In this document: positions 16,384-24,396 of the stretch, piece by piece
How positions within the stretch are numbered: position 1 is the stretch's first letter
Layout: each line of letters begins with the position of its first letter
Assembly: GCA_934465295.1 (NCBI GenBank)
Contig: CAKSKU010000008.1
Span: forward strand, 37,326 to 101,325
Reading direction: 5' to 3'
Source of the DNA: an uncultured Oscillospiraceae bacterium
GTDB taxonomy: Bacteria; Bacillota; Clostridia; Oscillospirales; Ruminococcaceae
DNA length: 64,000 bases
Translations under genes and position numbers: made by a program
Notes under the pieces: generated by a model
What the model saw: only the letters and a program-made list of their open reading frames with translations
What the model was told of the DNA's origin: nothing
Database searches by the model: none

Positions 16384-17190
16384 TTACTTTGAAAGCTCAT
16401 AAGCTCTCTTTGTGCAGCTCTCGCAGGCTTTTCCGACAACCTCGGTAAGATTGCCCTTGTAGAATTCGTCAAGTCCCGCAAGCGTCGTTCCTCCCGGAGA
16501 GGATACCATTTTGATAAGCTCGTCAACGGTATAACCCGAGTCTGTGAGCATCTTCGCCGAGCCGATAAGCGACTGTGCAAAGAGGTTCATTGCTGCGCCG
16601 CCATCGATTCCGACCGACTTTGCATATTCTGTGAAGCCTTTTGCAAAAAGATAGATGAAAGCAGGGCTGCTGCCGTTGATGGCGATGATCTCTTTCATCT
16701 TATTTATAGGTACAACTTCGGCAACTCCGCTTGAAGCGAAGATATTCTTCACAAATTCAAACTCTTCATCTGTTGTAGGCTCTGCCTTTGCAAGCGCAGA
16801 AGCACCCTCGCCGAGAAGAAGCGGTGTATTCGGCATTACGAGGACGACCTTAGCCTCGGGGATAGTCATTTTCTTGATGTATTCCTCGGAAATACCTGCC
16901 GCAATGGAGATAATGACAGTATCGCCGTTCACGAACGGAGCAACAGCTTCAAGTGCAGCGTCAATTCCCTGCGGCTTTACAGCTAAGAGTACATATTTAC
17001 ATTTTTTTACAACATCTGCTTCGTCAGCACACTTGTTTACGCCGATTTTTTCAAGAGTGTCAAGCTTTGATGAATCTTTATCATAGGCAAAGATATCAAT
17101 ATTTTTTTCGCCCGAGGACTGCGCAGCGATAACGCCCTTAATAATAGCAGAACCCATATTTCCTGCGCCGATAAAACCTAAATTTGTCAA
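16384..17190 (-). CDS. proC: Pyrroline-5-carboxylate reductase
   Basis: The enzyme reduces 1-pyrroline-5-carboxylate to proline, the last step of proline synthesis; proB and proA lie near 42-44 kb. The N-terminal Rossmann motif is GFIGAGNMGSAIIKG. The VMPNTP motif, the C-terminal dimer helices and SSPGGTTLAGL are typical. No ATG fits: the likely start is TTG at 17190 with AGAAGGG upstream, giving 268 residues, the normal family length. The frame stays open upstream into an AATTGACAATTG repeat (17213-17311), which would add about 34 spurious residues. Confidence 0.9.
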   Translation of the reverse strand: MTNLGFIGAGNMGSAIIKGVIAAQSSGEKNIDIFAYDKDSSKLDTLEKIGVNKCADEADVVKKCKYVLLAVKPQGIDAALEAVAPFVNGDTVIISIAAGISEEYIKKMTIPEAKVVLVMPNTPLLLGEGASALAKAEPTTDEEFEFVKNIFASSGVAEVVPINKMKEIIAINGSSPAFIYLFAKGFTEYAKSVGIDGGAAMNLFAQSLIGSAKMLTDSGYTVDELIKMVSSPGGTTLAGLDEFYKGNLTEVVGKACESCTKRAYELSK

Positions 17191-17212
17191 AATGAACGCG
17201 ACCCTTCTTTTT

Positions 17213-17311
17213 AATTGATAATTGAGAATTGACAATTGATAATTAATTATCGACAACTGTTTTTTGGCTAAAAAATAATTATCCATTCTCAATTGTCAAT
17301 TATCAATTACC
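17213..17311. repeat. Inverted AT-rich repeat (AATTGACAATTGATAATT family)
   Basis: Two arms of about 35 bases made of 7-10-base variants of TTGATAATTGAGAATTGACAA face each other around a short centre. They fill most of the proC/cellulase gap and probably form a large hairpin or cruciform between the divergent genes. Confidence 0.75.
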
Positions 17312-17385
17312 ATTATACTTTATTTTGACGAAAAAAGCAATATTTTTTTTGTTGCAATTTTTAAATTCACACCGACACAAATTTT

Positions 17386-17401
17386 TGTAAACGTTTTTAC
17401 A
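17386..17401. promoter_or_regulatory. Candidate LacI-family operator upstream of GH5
   Basis: TGTAAACGTTTTTACA has TGTAAA/TTTACA arms around a CG-containing centre, like LacI/CcpA-family operators but two bases longer than the usual 14-bp cre-type site. It ends eight bases before the -35 box of the cellulase promoter. Confidence 0.45.
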
Positions 17402-17409
17402 GCAAATAC

Positions 17410-17438
17410 TTGAATTATTCAAAATACTATGGTACAAT
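17410..17438 (+). promoter_or_regulatory. Promoter of the second GH5 gene
   Basis: TTGAAT-17-TACAAT, 37 bases upstream of the ATG. Confidence 0.65.
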
Positions 17439-17474
17439 ATACACGAAAATATTTCTCGGAAAGGAAAATTTATA

Positions 17475-18662
17475 ATGAAAAATATCAAAAAGCCTTTATC
17501 GGCAGCACTCGCTGCTTTGCTCGCAGTTTCGATGCTCGCAGGCTGCGGTAAATCCAATACCGACACGGACACAAACGCAGGCGGAGATACAGCGAATACA
17601 GCCGAGACCGAAGCTTACGCTCCCAAGGTCGATATTGCCGACAATTCAGTTGATTTCGTCAAGAATATGAAGCTTGGCTGGAATCTCGGAAATACTCTTG
17701 ATGCAACGGGCAGCGGAATGTCCTCCGAAACATCATGGGGTCAGCCGAAGACTACCAAGGAGCTTATCGATTTCGTAAAGGGATCGGGCTTCACCACTAT
17801 CAGAATCCCCGTTTCGTGGAGCAATCACGTTGACGAAAACAACAACATCGATGGGGAATGGATGGATCGTGTGAACGAGGTTGTTGACTATGCTATCGAC
17901 GACGGACTTTACGTTATCCTCAATTCTCATCACGACAACGACAAGTATTATCCGACTTCTGAAAATTACGAGAACGCATCAAAGTACCTCACAGATATCT
18001 GGAAGCAGATCGCAGAGCGCTTTGCAAACTATGACGAGCAGCTCGTATTCGAGGGTATGAACGAACCAAGACTTGCAAACACCAACAAGGAGTGGTGGTT
18101 CGCCGACAACGATGAGGACGGCATCGATTCTATCGAAACTATTTCAAAGCTCGATCAGGACTTCGTTGACACGGTAAGAGCCGCAGGCGGCTTCAACGAA
18201 ACACGTTACCTTATGGTGCCGAGCAACAGAGCTGATGCCTGGACTGCAATGCACAAGTCGTTCACACTCCCGACCGACCCTGCAAACCGCCTTATCGTTT
18301 CCGTTCACGCATATTCTCCTTATGATTTCGCAATGAACGAAAACGGCTATAAGGATTGGGACGGCTCAAAGATCGGCGACCTCAGCTTCATCGACAGCCT
18401 CAAATCCACATATATAGATAAAGGCGTAGGCGTTGTTATCGGCGAATTCGGCGCAACGAACAAGGACAACCTTGAGGACAGAGTTCGCTGGGCAGACGAT
18501 TACACCAAGAAAGCCGCAGCAGTGGGCATTTGCTGCGTATGGTGGGACAACGGCGGAACAAAGGTAGGAACAGAGAACTTCGGTCTTGTTGACAGAATAG
18601 GAAAAAAGATATACTACCCCGAAATTCTTGATGTAATGTTAAAGAACTATAACGAACAGTAA
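17475..18662 (+). CDS. GH5 endoglucanase, lipoprotein
   Basis: A 395-residue beta-1,4-glucanase. The signal peptide ends in lipobox LAGC, with Cys24 as the lipidation site, and a short Thr/Asn/Asp linker follows. The catalytic domain (about 55-393) begins with MKLGWNLGNTLDA, a hallmark of the GH5_4 group (endoglucanase, lichenase, xyloglucanase). It contains RIPVSW, HHDN, the acid/base Glu of EGMNEPRL (about 197), HAYSPYDF and the nucleophile Glu of VIGEFGA (about 324). There is no carbohydrate-binding module. The gene is monocistronic: its own promoter lies upstream and the rnpB promoter/hairpin follows directly. It would act at the cell surface on soluble or amorphous glucans, complementing the CBM-bearing GH5 at 8-10 kb. 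Confidence 0.93.
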   Translation: MKNIKKPLSAALAALLAVSMLAGCGKSNTDTDTNAGGDTANTAETEAYAPKVDIADNSVDFVKNMKLGWNLGNTLDATGSGMSSETSWGQPKTTKELIDFVKGSGFTTIRIPVSWSNHVDENNNIDGEWMDRVNEVVDYAIDDGLYVILNSHHDNDKYYPTSENYENASKYLTDIWKQIAERFANYDEQLVFEGMNEPRLANTNKEWWFADNDEDGIDSIETISKLDQDFVDTVRAAGGFNETRYLMVPSNRADAWTAMHKSFTLPTDPANRLIVSVHAYSPYDFAMNENGYKDWDGSKIGDLSFIDSLKSTYIDKGVGVVIGEFGATNKDNLEDRVRWADDYTKKAAAVGICCVWWDNGGTKVGTENFGLVDRIGKKIYYPEILDVMLKNYNEQ

Positions 18663-18691
18663 TTATCAAAAGAAAATTTCGGTGATTTTCG

Positions 18692-18733
18692 GCACGGCAA
18701 AAGCTTGACAAAAGTCTTTTGCCGTGCTATAAT
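18692..18733 (+). promoter_or_regulatory. rnpB promoter embedded in a perfect inverted repeat
   Basis: TTGACA (18705-18710) and TATAAT (18728-18733) are exact with a 17-base spacer. GCACGGCAAAAG (18692-18703) and CTTTTGCCGTGC (18716-18727) form a perfect 12-bp inverted repeat whose 12-base loop holds the whole -35 box. The second arm fills most of the spacer. The repeat is 30 bases after the GH5 stop codon and may also terminate that gene. Confidence 0.8.
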
Positions 18734-18738
18734 CTTAT

Positions 18739-19100
18739 CTGCGAGTAAGCTATGCGGTTGAACGCCGGAGCGCCTTATCAGCGTTTCGGGGTTAGGAAAG
18801 TCCGGGCATCACAGAGCAGGATAGCTGTTAACGGCAGCCGAGGGCGACCTTAGGGAAAGTGCAACAGAGATATACCGCCGAAGGAAACTTCGGTAAGGGT
18901 GGAAAGGCGAGGTAAGAGCTCACCAAGGTATAAGTAATTATACCTCTATGTAAACCCTATCCGATGCAACGTCTTTTTGGACCAATACGTTAGTGTCTGC
19001 TCGGCAGGCGTATTGCAACGACGGCTCGAGTGTTTCGGCGACGACTCACCCAGATAGATTTCCGCACACGACAAAACCCGGCTTATCGGCTTAGTCGCAG
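18739..19100 (+). ncRNA. rnpB: RNase P RNA
   Basis: The catalytic RNA of RNase P, which removes tRNA 5' leaders. Ends pair as helix P1: CTGCGAGTAAGC (18739-18750) with GCTTAGTCGCAG (19089-19100). Universally conserved parts are present in order: GGAAAGTCCGGGC near 18795, the GAGGGCGACC..AGGGAAAGTGCAACAGA block, GTGGAAAGGCGAGGTAAGAGCTCACC (interrupted here) and, near the 3' end, ACAAAACCCGGCTTAT. The layout is that of the ancestral type A RNA rather than the Bacillus B type. Length is about 362 bases; a consensus promoter ends 5 bases upstream. Confidence 0.96.
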
Positions 19101-19108
19101 CTTTTTAA

Positions 19109-19140
19109 ATTCGGAATTCGGAATGCGGAATTCGGAATTA
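19109..19140 (+). repeat. GGAATTCGGAATGCGG repeat
   Basis: Imperfect tandem units of TTCGGAAT/TGCGGAAT. Further copies in either orientation are at 26520-26550, 26798-26823, 40632-40660, 40700-40732, 40808-40842 and 45377-45411. Always intergenic. Confidence 0.8.
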
Positions 19141-19163
19141 TTGGTTTTTTCAGCCATAAAATA

Positions 19164-19212
19164 AACAGCACATATCACAGAATGGCAATGCCGACTTGTG
19201 ATATGTGCTGTT
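19164..19212. repeat. CAGCACATATCAC hairpin, copy 1
   Basis: Arms AACAGCACATATCACA and TGTGATATGTGCTGTT, 16 bp perfect, just upstream of the methyltransferase gene. The same 13-bp core and similar flanks (ATTGG, CCATAAAA) recur at 20066-20112 on the other side of the gene. Confidence 0.8.
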
Positions 19213-19243
19213 TTGCAATAAAATAATGTTGGGAGAAATCACT

Positions 19244-20011
19244 ATGCAGGACTGGAACGCAAAGCTTTACAGCAAATTTGAACACGACCGAACGCTTCCG
19301 GCGATCGAGCTTGCCAATTCTATTGATATCATACCCCAAACTATCATAGATATCGGCTGCGGCATCGGCAACAGCACAGCCGTACTTGCCGAAAAATTTC
19401 CAGATTCAAAGATAATCGGTGCTGACAGCTCCGAGGATATGCTAAAATTTGCGGCAAAAGCTCACCCGTCCATTGAATTACAAAAATTAGATGCAGAGCA
19501 TGATCTGAATAAAATAAAGCAGAAATACGATCTTGTTTTTTCAAATGCCTGCATACAATGGATACCCGACCACAAAAAGCTTCTGAAAGAAATGATAGGA
19601 CTTCTGAACGAGGGAGGTATTCTTGCAGTGCAGATACCCTCTCAGACTAAGCACCCTATGCACACATTAATGAAAAATGTTGCTGTCTCAGAAAAATGGT
19701 CGGCAAAAATAACTTTTCTACGCCGCAATAACATTCTGTCCGAGGAAGAATATTTCGATACACTTTCCGAACTTTCAAGCTCATTCAGAATGTGGGAGAC
19801 TACATATTTTCACGAAATGCCGTCACATCAGAGTATTCTTGAATGGTACAGAGGAACGGGACTTCGTCCATATCTCGATCAGCTTTCGGACGAAGATAAA
19901 ATACTGTTTGAAAAAGATGTTTTGTCCGAAATAGAAAAAGAATACCCATTGCAGGCAAACGGTAGTATCATTTTCCGTTTTCCAAGATTATTTTTTATTG
20001 CTAAAAAGTAA
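19244..20011 (+). CDS. Class I SAM-dependent methyltransferase, trans-aconitate methyltransferase-like
   Basis: 255 residues. The SAM-binding motif I is IIDIGCGIGNSTAVLAEKFP (about 32-51), followed by an acidic residue in IIGADSSEDML and motif VFSNACIQWIPDH. MQDWNAKLY at the N-terminus, the QWIPDH segment, the RGTGLRPYLDQL region and the length match the Tam family, which methylates trans-aconitate, a damaged citric-acid-cycle intermediate. ATG 19244 is preceded by GGGAG; upstream in-frame codons lie inside the hairpin. The gene stands alone, bracketed by two copies of the same hairpin. Activity on trans-aconitate is inferred from family resemblance only. Confidence 0.8.
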   Translation: MQDWNAKLYSKFEHDRTLPAIELANSIDIIPQTIIDIGCGIGNSTAVLAEKFPDSKIIGADSSEDMLKFAAKAHPSIELQKLDAEHDLNKIKQKYDLVFSNACIQWIPDHKKLLKEMIGLLNEGGILAVQIPSQTKHPMHTLMKNVAVSEKWSAKITFLRRNNILSEEEYFDTLSELSSSFRMWETTYFHEMPSHQSILEWYRGTGLRPYLDQLSDEDKILFEKDVLSEIEKEYPLQANGSIIFRFPRLFFIAKK

Positions 20012-20065
20012 GCAGGCAGCATGCCATTTCAACGTGACAGGCACAAACTATTGGCTTTTGACCAT

Positions 20066-20112
20066 AAAAATCAGCACATATCACGAAACCAAGTGATATG
20101 TGCTGATTTTTT
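20066..20112 (+). terminator. CAGCACATATCAC hairpin, copy 2 (terminator-like)
   Basis: AAAAATCAGCACATATCAC pairs with GTGATATGTGCTGATTTTTT; with the T-run it is a good intrinsic terminator for the methyltransferase gene. Core identical to the hairpin at 19164-19212. Confidence 0.8.
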
Positions 20113-20172
20113 ATGCGAAAAATGAAGCGCAGACACTTGCTTCGGTCGTGCGTCTGCGCTGAAATGAGCTTT

Positions 20173-21360
20173 TTACCTTGTATGGAATTCGTAGGATTCC
20201 GAGAGGAAGCCCTCTATATCTGTCTTGCCGATGGTGTCAACGGCGGAAATTTTTATCCAGTATTTGCGCTCGGGGTGAAGTCCCGTTATCGTGCAGTTTT
20301 CCGTTGTGACTTTGGCATATTCCTCATATTTTTTTTGGAGAGGATTGTAGAGGTAAACGATATAGTAGTCCGTTCCGTTGACCCAGTTCCACGTCAGATC
20401 CATCTTGTTCTTTCCCCGTGAAGCCATAACGGCTGTCGGTGCGGAAAGGCGGTATTTATACTTTACCTTATTTTTCCTTGCATAGCGTTCGGCGTCGCTG
20501 CCCTGCTCTACAACGAGGGTTATCCTGCAAGGCGTTATCGACTTGTACGACTGGTGGAAAGTGCCGTTGCTGTATGTATAATACGGAGCTTTTACCGTCT
20601 TTTTCCCCGTTGAAAGATAATATTCGGGTTCGTCCTTGGAAAGGTCTGCGCAGAAGCCGAACGAGTATTTGTCAATGGTCGCATCGGCAGGTATCGAAAC
20701 GGCTTCAAGCTTTGGGCAGTTGTAGAAAGCATCTGCGATGAAGCCTATGCTGTTCGGAAATCTCACGGACTTGAGCGAAAGGCAGTTGCCGAATGCGCCG
20801 CCGCCGATCTGACCGACCTCTGAGCTGTTTTTAGTGAAGGTAATGCTTTTGAGCGAACGGCAGCAGAAGAATGCATAGTCCATAATTCCGCCGTAGGGGT
20901 ATCTTCCGTAGGTCTCGTTCGAGCAGATATCTCCTCGGAATATGACCTTTGTAAGGCTTATGCAGCCGAAGAATGCACTTTCGCCGATATATTCAAGGTT
21001 TCCCTTTACATCGAGCGTTTTAAGGTTTGAGCAGCCCGTGAAAGCTCTGTCGCCGATACCGCCGAAGCAGGTCTTGGGTATCGTAACGGAGGTTATTTTC
21101 TGATTGTCACGGAAAGCATCATCGGCAATGTAGACAGCATCGGCAGGGATCGTTACCGCACCGCCCGAGCCTTTGTATTTTTTTACAAAAATGTCACCGC
21201 TTCTGTCCTGAGCAAGAACGAAACCGCCCTTTACGGTGTATTCCGAATCGGCTATTTCTTTTGAGTTGGAGAGTGCGGAAACGTTCACCGCCGAAAGCTG
21301 CATACAGCTGAGTGACATAACGACAGCAAGCGCAATATTTATCAATCTTTTAAACTTCAA
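20173..21360 (-). CDS. Secreted BspA-type leucine-rich-repeat protein with fibronectin III domain
   Basis: 395 residues with a signal peptide (about 1-29, cleavage near VNVSA). Residues about 45-290 hold about seven LRR_5 (BspA/TpLRR) repeats of the pattern IxxxAFxxCxxLKxVxF, for example IGDRAFTGCSNLKTLDV and IGESAFFGCISLTKVIF. Residues about 305-393 form a fibronectin type III module (APTAVMASRGKNKMDLTW, TITGLHPERKYWIKISAVD). Such proteins bind extracellular ligands or surfaces. There is no sortase signal or dockerin visible. It follows the dUTPase gene by 30 bases. Confidence 0.85.
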   Translation of the reverse strand: MKFKRLINIALAVVMSLSCMQLSAVNVSALSNSKEIADSEYTVKGGFVLAQDRSGDIFVKKYKGSGGAVTIPADAVYIADDAFRDNQKITSVTIPKTCFGGIGDRAFTGCSNLKTLDVKGNLEYIGESAFFGCISLTKVIFRGDICSNETYGRYPYGGIMDYAFFCCRSLKSITFTKNSSEVGQIGGGAFGNCLSLKSVRFPNSIGFIADAFYNCPKLEAVSIPADATIDKYSFGFCADLSKDEPEYYLSTGKKTVKAPYYTYSNGTFHQSYKSITPCRITLVVEQGSDAERYARKNKVKYKYRLSAPTAVMASRGKNKMDLTWNWVNGTDYYIVYLYNPLQKKYEEYAKVTTENCTITGLHPERKYWIKISAVDTIGKTDIEGFLSESYEFHTR

Positions 21361-21390
21361 GAGTATTACCCCATTTCATTCAGATAAGCT

Positions 21391-21909
21391 TTACTTGTCC
21401 GTGCTTCCGAAACCGCCCATGCGTGTGCCGTCCGAAGCGTCATCATCGGTTATGCCGAATGGGAGGAAAATTCCCTGAGCGAAGCCCTTTCCCTCGTCAA
21501 CATCGGCAATGCTGTAATCCTTTGAATCGTTGGTCAGTTTTATTTTGATATGACCCTCGTTGTCTGCGCCGAAGTAGTCGCTGTCGATAATTCCGACCGT
21601 GTTGTCAAGCTGTATCCTGTGCTTGAAGCCGAGACCGCTTCGGGGGAATATCGCAAGCACCCAGCCCTGCTTTATCTCTGCTCTTATTCCCGTCGGGATA
21701 AGCAGAGTTTCATCGGGGTTAAGGGTTATCGCAACGGGGAGAAAGAAATCATATCCCGCCGAGCCTGCGGTGGCTCTCTTCGGCAGCTTTATATGATCGT
21801 ATATCTCACGGACGGTCACCTCGTCGTCCTCGGGATAGACTGCCTGCCAGTCCTCGAGGAACTGTTCGTATGAAACCTTATAAAATTTAGCAACTCTGTC
21901 TATTGACAT
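21391..21909 (-). CDS. dut: dUTP diphosphatase
   Basis: 172 residues. Hydrolyses dUTP to dUMP and pyrophosphate, keeping uracil out of DNA and supplying dTMP synthesis. The five trimeric-dUTPase motifs are recognisable: ATAGSAGYDFF, PRSGLGFKHRI, LDNTVGIIDSDYFG, an FAQGIFLPFG segment and the C-terminal glycine-rich GGFGSTDK. An N-terminal extension of about 45 residues precedes the first motif. ATG 21909 has GGAGG eight bases upstream. It has its own consensus promoter in the gap after metF. Confidence 0.9.
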   Translation of the reverse strand: MSIDRVAKFYKVSYEQFLEDWQAVYPEDDEVTVREIYDHIKLPKRATAGSAGYDFFLPVAITLNPDETLLIPTGIRAEIKQGWVLAIFPRSGLGFKHRIQLDNTVGIIDSDYFGADNEGHIKIKLTNDSKDYSIADVDEGKGFAQGIFLPFGITDDDASDGTRMGGFGSTDK

Positions 21910-21939
21910 AAAAATATCCTCCAAATATCATATATTTTC

Positions 21940-21968
21940 ATTATACAATATTCAGAGGATTTCGTCAA
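21940..21968 (-). promoter_or_regulatory. Promoter of dut
   Basis: Minus-strand TTGACG-17-TATAAT about 30 bases upstream of the dut start. Confidence 0.7.
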
Positions 21969-21983
21969 CACTTTGGCAATAAT

Positions 21984-22844
21984 TTAGAGCATATTTTTGA
22001 TGCTTTCGCTTATTTTTCCTGCAACATAGGGGTTATTCATCGTGTAAAGATGTATTCCGTCAACGCCGCTTGAAATAAGATCGACGATCTGGTCAACAGC
22101 ATAAGCGATTCCTGCATCACGAAGAGCTTCGGGGTTGTTTTCATATCTCTGCATGGTCTTGGAGAACTTTGCGGGAAGGCTTGCACCGCACATTGAGACC
22201 ATTCGCTGTATCTGCTTTGCATTCGTAACTGGCATTATGCCTGCTTCAATGGGGACGTTCACGCCTGCGGCTCTTGCTTTTTCAAGGAAGTTGAAAAACA
22301 CGGAATTATCGAAGAAAAGCTGCGACATAAGATGCTCTGCGCCTGCCTCGATCTTTATTTTAAGGTTTTCGATATCCTTGTCAAGATCTTCCGCTTCAAT
22401 ATGACATTCGGGATAGCAAGCTCCCGAAACGTGGAAGTCACCGTTTTCCTTTATAAAGCGTGTGAGGTCGCTCGCATACTCAAAATCGTGCAGACGGGGG
22501 ATATCGGGGTTGATATCGCCTCGGAGTGCAAGGATATTTTCAACGTTGCGCTCTTTGAGCTGTTTAAGGCGTTCGAGGATAAGCTCTTTGTCGCTGTAAA
22601 CGCAGGTGAGGTGAGCCGCAGAGGTTATGCCGAGCTCATTCTGAATGTAAGAGGCAATATCGCAGGTCGTTGTGTCTGCGCTCGTTCCTCTTGCGCCGTA
22701 TGTAACGCTGATGAAGTCGGGGGAGAGCTTTTTCAGCTCGTCGAGCGTATGGTAGATCGACTCGATAGGAGTAGTGCTTTTCGGGGGAAATACCTCGAAT
22801 GAGAATACGTTTTTTCCCTTTCCGAACAGTTCGGGTATCTTCAT
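21984..22844 (-). CDS. metF: 5,10-methylenetetrahydrofolate reductase
   Basis: A 286-residue flavoprotein reducing 5,10-methylene-THF to 5-methyl-THF, the methyl donor for methionine. The family signature FSFEVFPPKS is near residue 14, SVTYGARGTS near 47, ALRGDINP near 103 and the beta-barrel end HLYTMNNP near 265. Length is normal for the bacterial type. The gene is 22 bases downstream of an acetylesterase gene and probably co-transcribed with it. ahcY (39-40 kb) handles the later product of the methyl cycle. Confidence 0.95.
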   Translation of the reverse strand: MKIPELFGKGKNVFSFEVFPPKSTTPIESIYHTLDELKKLSPDFISVTYGARGTSADTTTCDIASYIQNELGITSAAHLTCVYSDKELILERLKQLKERNVENILALRGDINPDIPRLHDFEYASDLTRFIKENGDFHVSGACYPECHIEAEDLDKDIENLKIKIEAGAEHLMSQLFFDNSVFFNFLEKARAAGVNVPIEAGIMPVTNAKQIQRMVSMCGASLPAKFSKTMQRYENNPEALRDAGIAYAVDQIVDLISSGVDGIHLYTMNNPYVAGKISESIKNML

Positions 22845-22866
22845 TGGCAGTTTTTGTCCTTTCTTA

Positions 22867-24396
22867 TTACTTTATATAAAATCCGTCACTGCGGCTCGTT
22901 CTGAACGGTGCGAGCGGAAGTCCGCTCTTCGAGAAAACGGTGACTTCGCCGTAGTTTACCCAGCAGTAACGCGCATATTTCGGTTCGCTGACTTCGCCGT
23001 TTGAAAGAATGATCTTTTCGCCGTCAAATTCGGCATTTGCGGAGTGATAGACCTTGTCCATGCCTGCGATCTCAAAGCCTTTGACTTCGCCCTTTACATC
23101 AAAACCGCCCTCGGCATGGTCAAAGCTCAAAACAGCTTTTCCGTCAGTGAAAAGAGCCGAGTGGAAAATTGCACCGTAAGCCTTTTCGGGGCTGAGCTTA
23201 TTATAAACGTGGCAAAGTGCCTGAAGTTCGAGACGTTCGCCGACGGGCTTCTTGTCGAGTGGGTGGATGTTGCCGTATTCGCCGCAGTCAAGTGCGACCG
23301 CAATGCCCGTGTTAGCCGTGGTCTCGTGAACACGCATCTGTGCTTCACGGATAAGGCACCAGTGCTTTCTGTCATCCTCACCTCGGTTGATGTGCATAGG
23401 GAGCTGAACAAAAATGAACGGCAGAGTATCATCGTTCCAGTCGCATCTCCACTGCTCAATGAGCATTTTCAGCAGCTTGTAGTACATATTCGGCTTGTGG
23501 TCGTCGCTCTCGCCCTGATAATAGATGAAGCCTGCGAGGGTGTAAGGGCAGACACGCTTTAACATTGTTTCGTAAACGCCGCCTGCACGGAACGGTGACT
23601 TCGGACCGAGCGGTTCGGGGTAGCGGCAGGGACCTGCGAATTTGAGTGCATCGCCCCATTCGCCTTCGGGGTTCTTGGCGTAAAATTCGTTTATCTTAGG
23701 CTGCCACTGCTCAACATAAGCATTGTAATCGTCAAGCTCTGCGCAGTATTCCTCAAAGGTCTTGCCGTCCATAGCGGCATCGTATTCGTCAACGTAGGAC
23801 TTTGTATCGACATCAGAGCAGAGCAGTTCCTTTGACATCCAAGCCGAAGCGGAAGTTCCGCCCCAGTTGCAGCCGATAACGCCGACCGTCACGCCAAGAT
23901 CTTCCGAGAGCTTTTTTGCGAAGTAGTAGCCGACAGCAGACCAAGCAGCAGAGTTGTCCTTAGATGCTCTTGCCCAGCCGCCGTTGCGCTCATCGGCATA
24001 GAAAAATTCATCAATGTAAGAGTTCTTTTTTGTATAGTAGAAGCGAACATTCACGCCGTCCGTCTGTTCGAGGACTTTTTTGCCGTCAAGCGAGTTCTGA
24101 AGCTCCAGCTCCATATTAGACTGACCGCCTGCGAGCCAGACTTCACCGAGCATAACATCGGTAAAGACAAGCTTTTCATCGCCCGAGGAGACAGTCATCT
24201 CGTAAGGACCGCCTGCCTCCATTGCAGGGAGAACAGCCGTCCAGCGGTGGCCTTTCGTCACAGCTTCGGCGGTCTTGCCGTTCAGTGAAACGGTAATTTT
24301 CATTCCGTCATAAGCCATTCCCCAGACGGTTATATTTTTATTTCTTTGAAGAACCATTGAATTTGAAAAAACAGGTGCGCAGGATAGGATACCCAT
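22867..24396 (-). CDS. Sialate O-acetylesterase-like SGNH hydrolase
   Basis: 509 residues, no signal peptide. The SGNH nucleophile motif is LAGGQSNMELEL (Ser about 93); further blocks are GCNWGGTSASAWMSKE, GFIYYQGESDDH and, near the C-terminal part, GNIHPLDKKPVGERL, which carries the catalytic His. This is the SASA/sialate 9-O-acetylesterase family, which in gut and rumen bacteria also removes acetyl groups from xylan and other polysaccharides. ATG 24396 has AAGGAGG seven bases upstream. Cytoplasmic location fits deacetylation of imported oligosaccharides; true substrate unknown. Confidence 0.85.
   Translation of the reverse strand: MGILSCAPVFSNSMVLQRNKNITVWGMAYDGMKITVSLNGKTAEAVTKGHRWTAVLPAMEAGGPYEMTVSSGDEKLVFTDVMLGEVWLAGGQSNMELELQNSLDGKKVLEQTDGVNVRFYYTKKNSYIDEFFYADERNGGWARASKDNSAAWSAVGYYFAKKLSEDLGVTVGVIGCNWGGTSASAWMSKELLCSDVDTKSYVDEYDAAMDGKTFEEYCAELDDYNAYVEQWQPKINEFYAKNPEGEWGDALKFAGPCRYPEPLGPKSPFRAGGVYETMLKRVCPYTLAGFIYYQGESDDHKPNMYYKLLKMLIEQWRCDWNDDTLPFIFVQLPMHINRGEDDRKHWCLIREAQMRVHETTANTGIAVALDCGEYGNIHPLDKKPVGERLELQALCHVYNKLSPEKAYGAIFHSALFTDGKAVLSFDHAEGGFDVKGEVKGFEIAGMDKVYHSANAEFDGEKIILSNGEVSEPKYARYCWVNYGEVTVFSKSGLPLAPFRTSRSDGFYIK

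Noticed and set aside
16384..17292. Longer proC product starting at 17292
   Set aside because: The added N-terminus is translated from the AATTGACAATTG repeat and is not part of the enzyme.
17205..17320. CRISPR-like array of short repeats
   Set aside because: Units are 7-10 bases, degenerate and in inverted halves with no unique spacers; no cas genes in the window.
19205..19243. Methyltransferase start at 19205
   Set aside because: The first 13 codons would lie in the arm of the hairpin; GGGAG before 19244 fits much better.
22845..22866. SAM riboswitch or T-box before metF or ahcY
   Set aside because: The metF upstream gap is only 22 bases, and the ahcY upstream gap consists of repeat blocks without the conserved kink-turn or T-box sequences.
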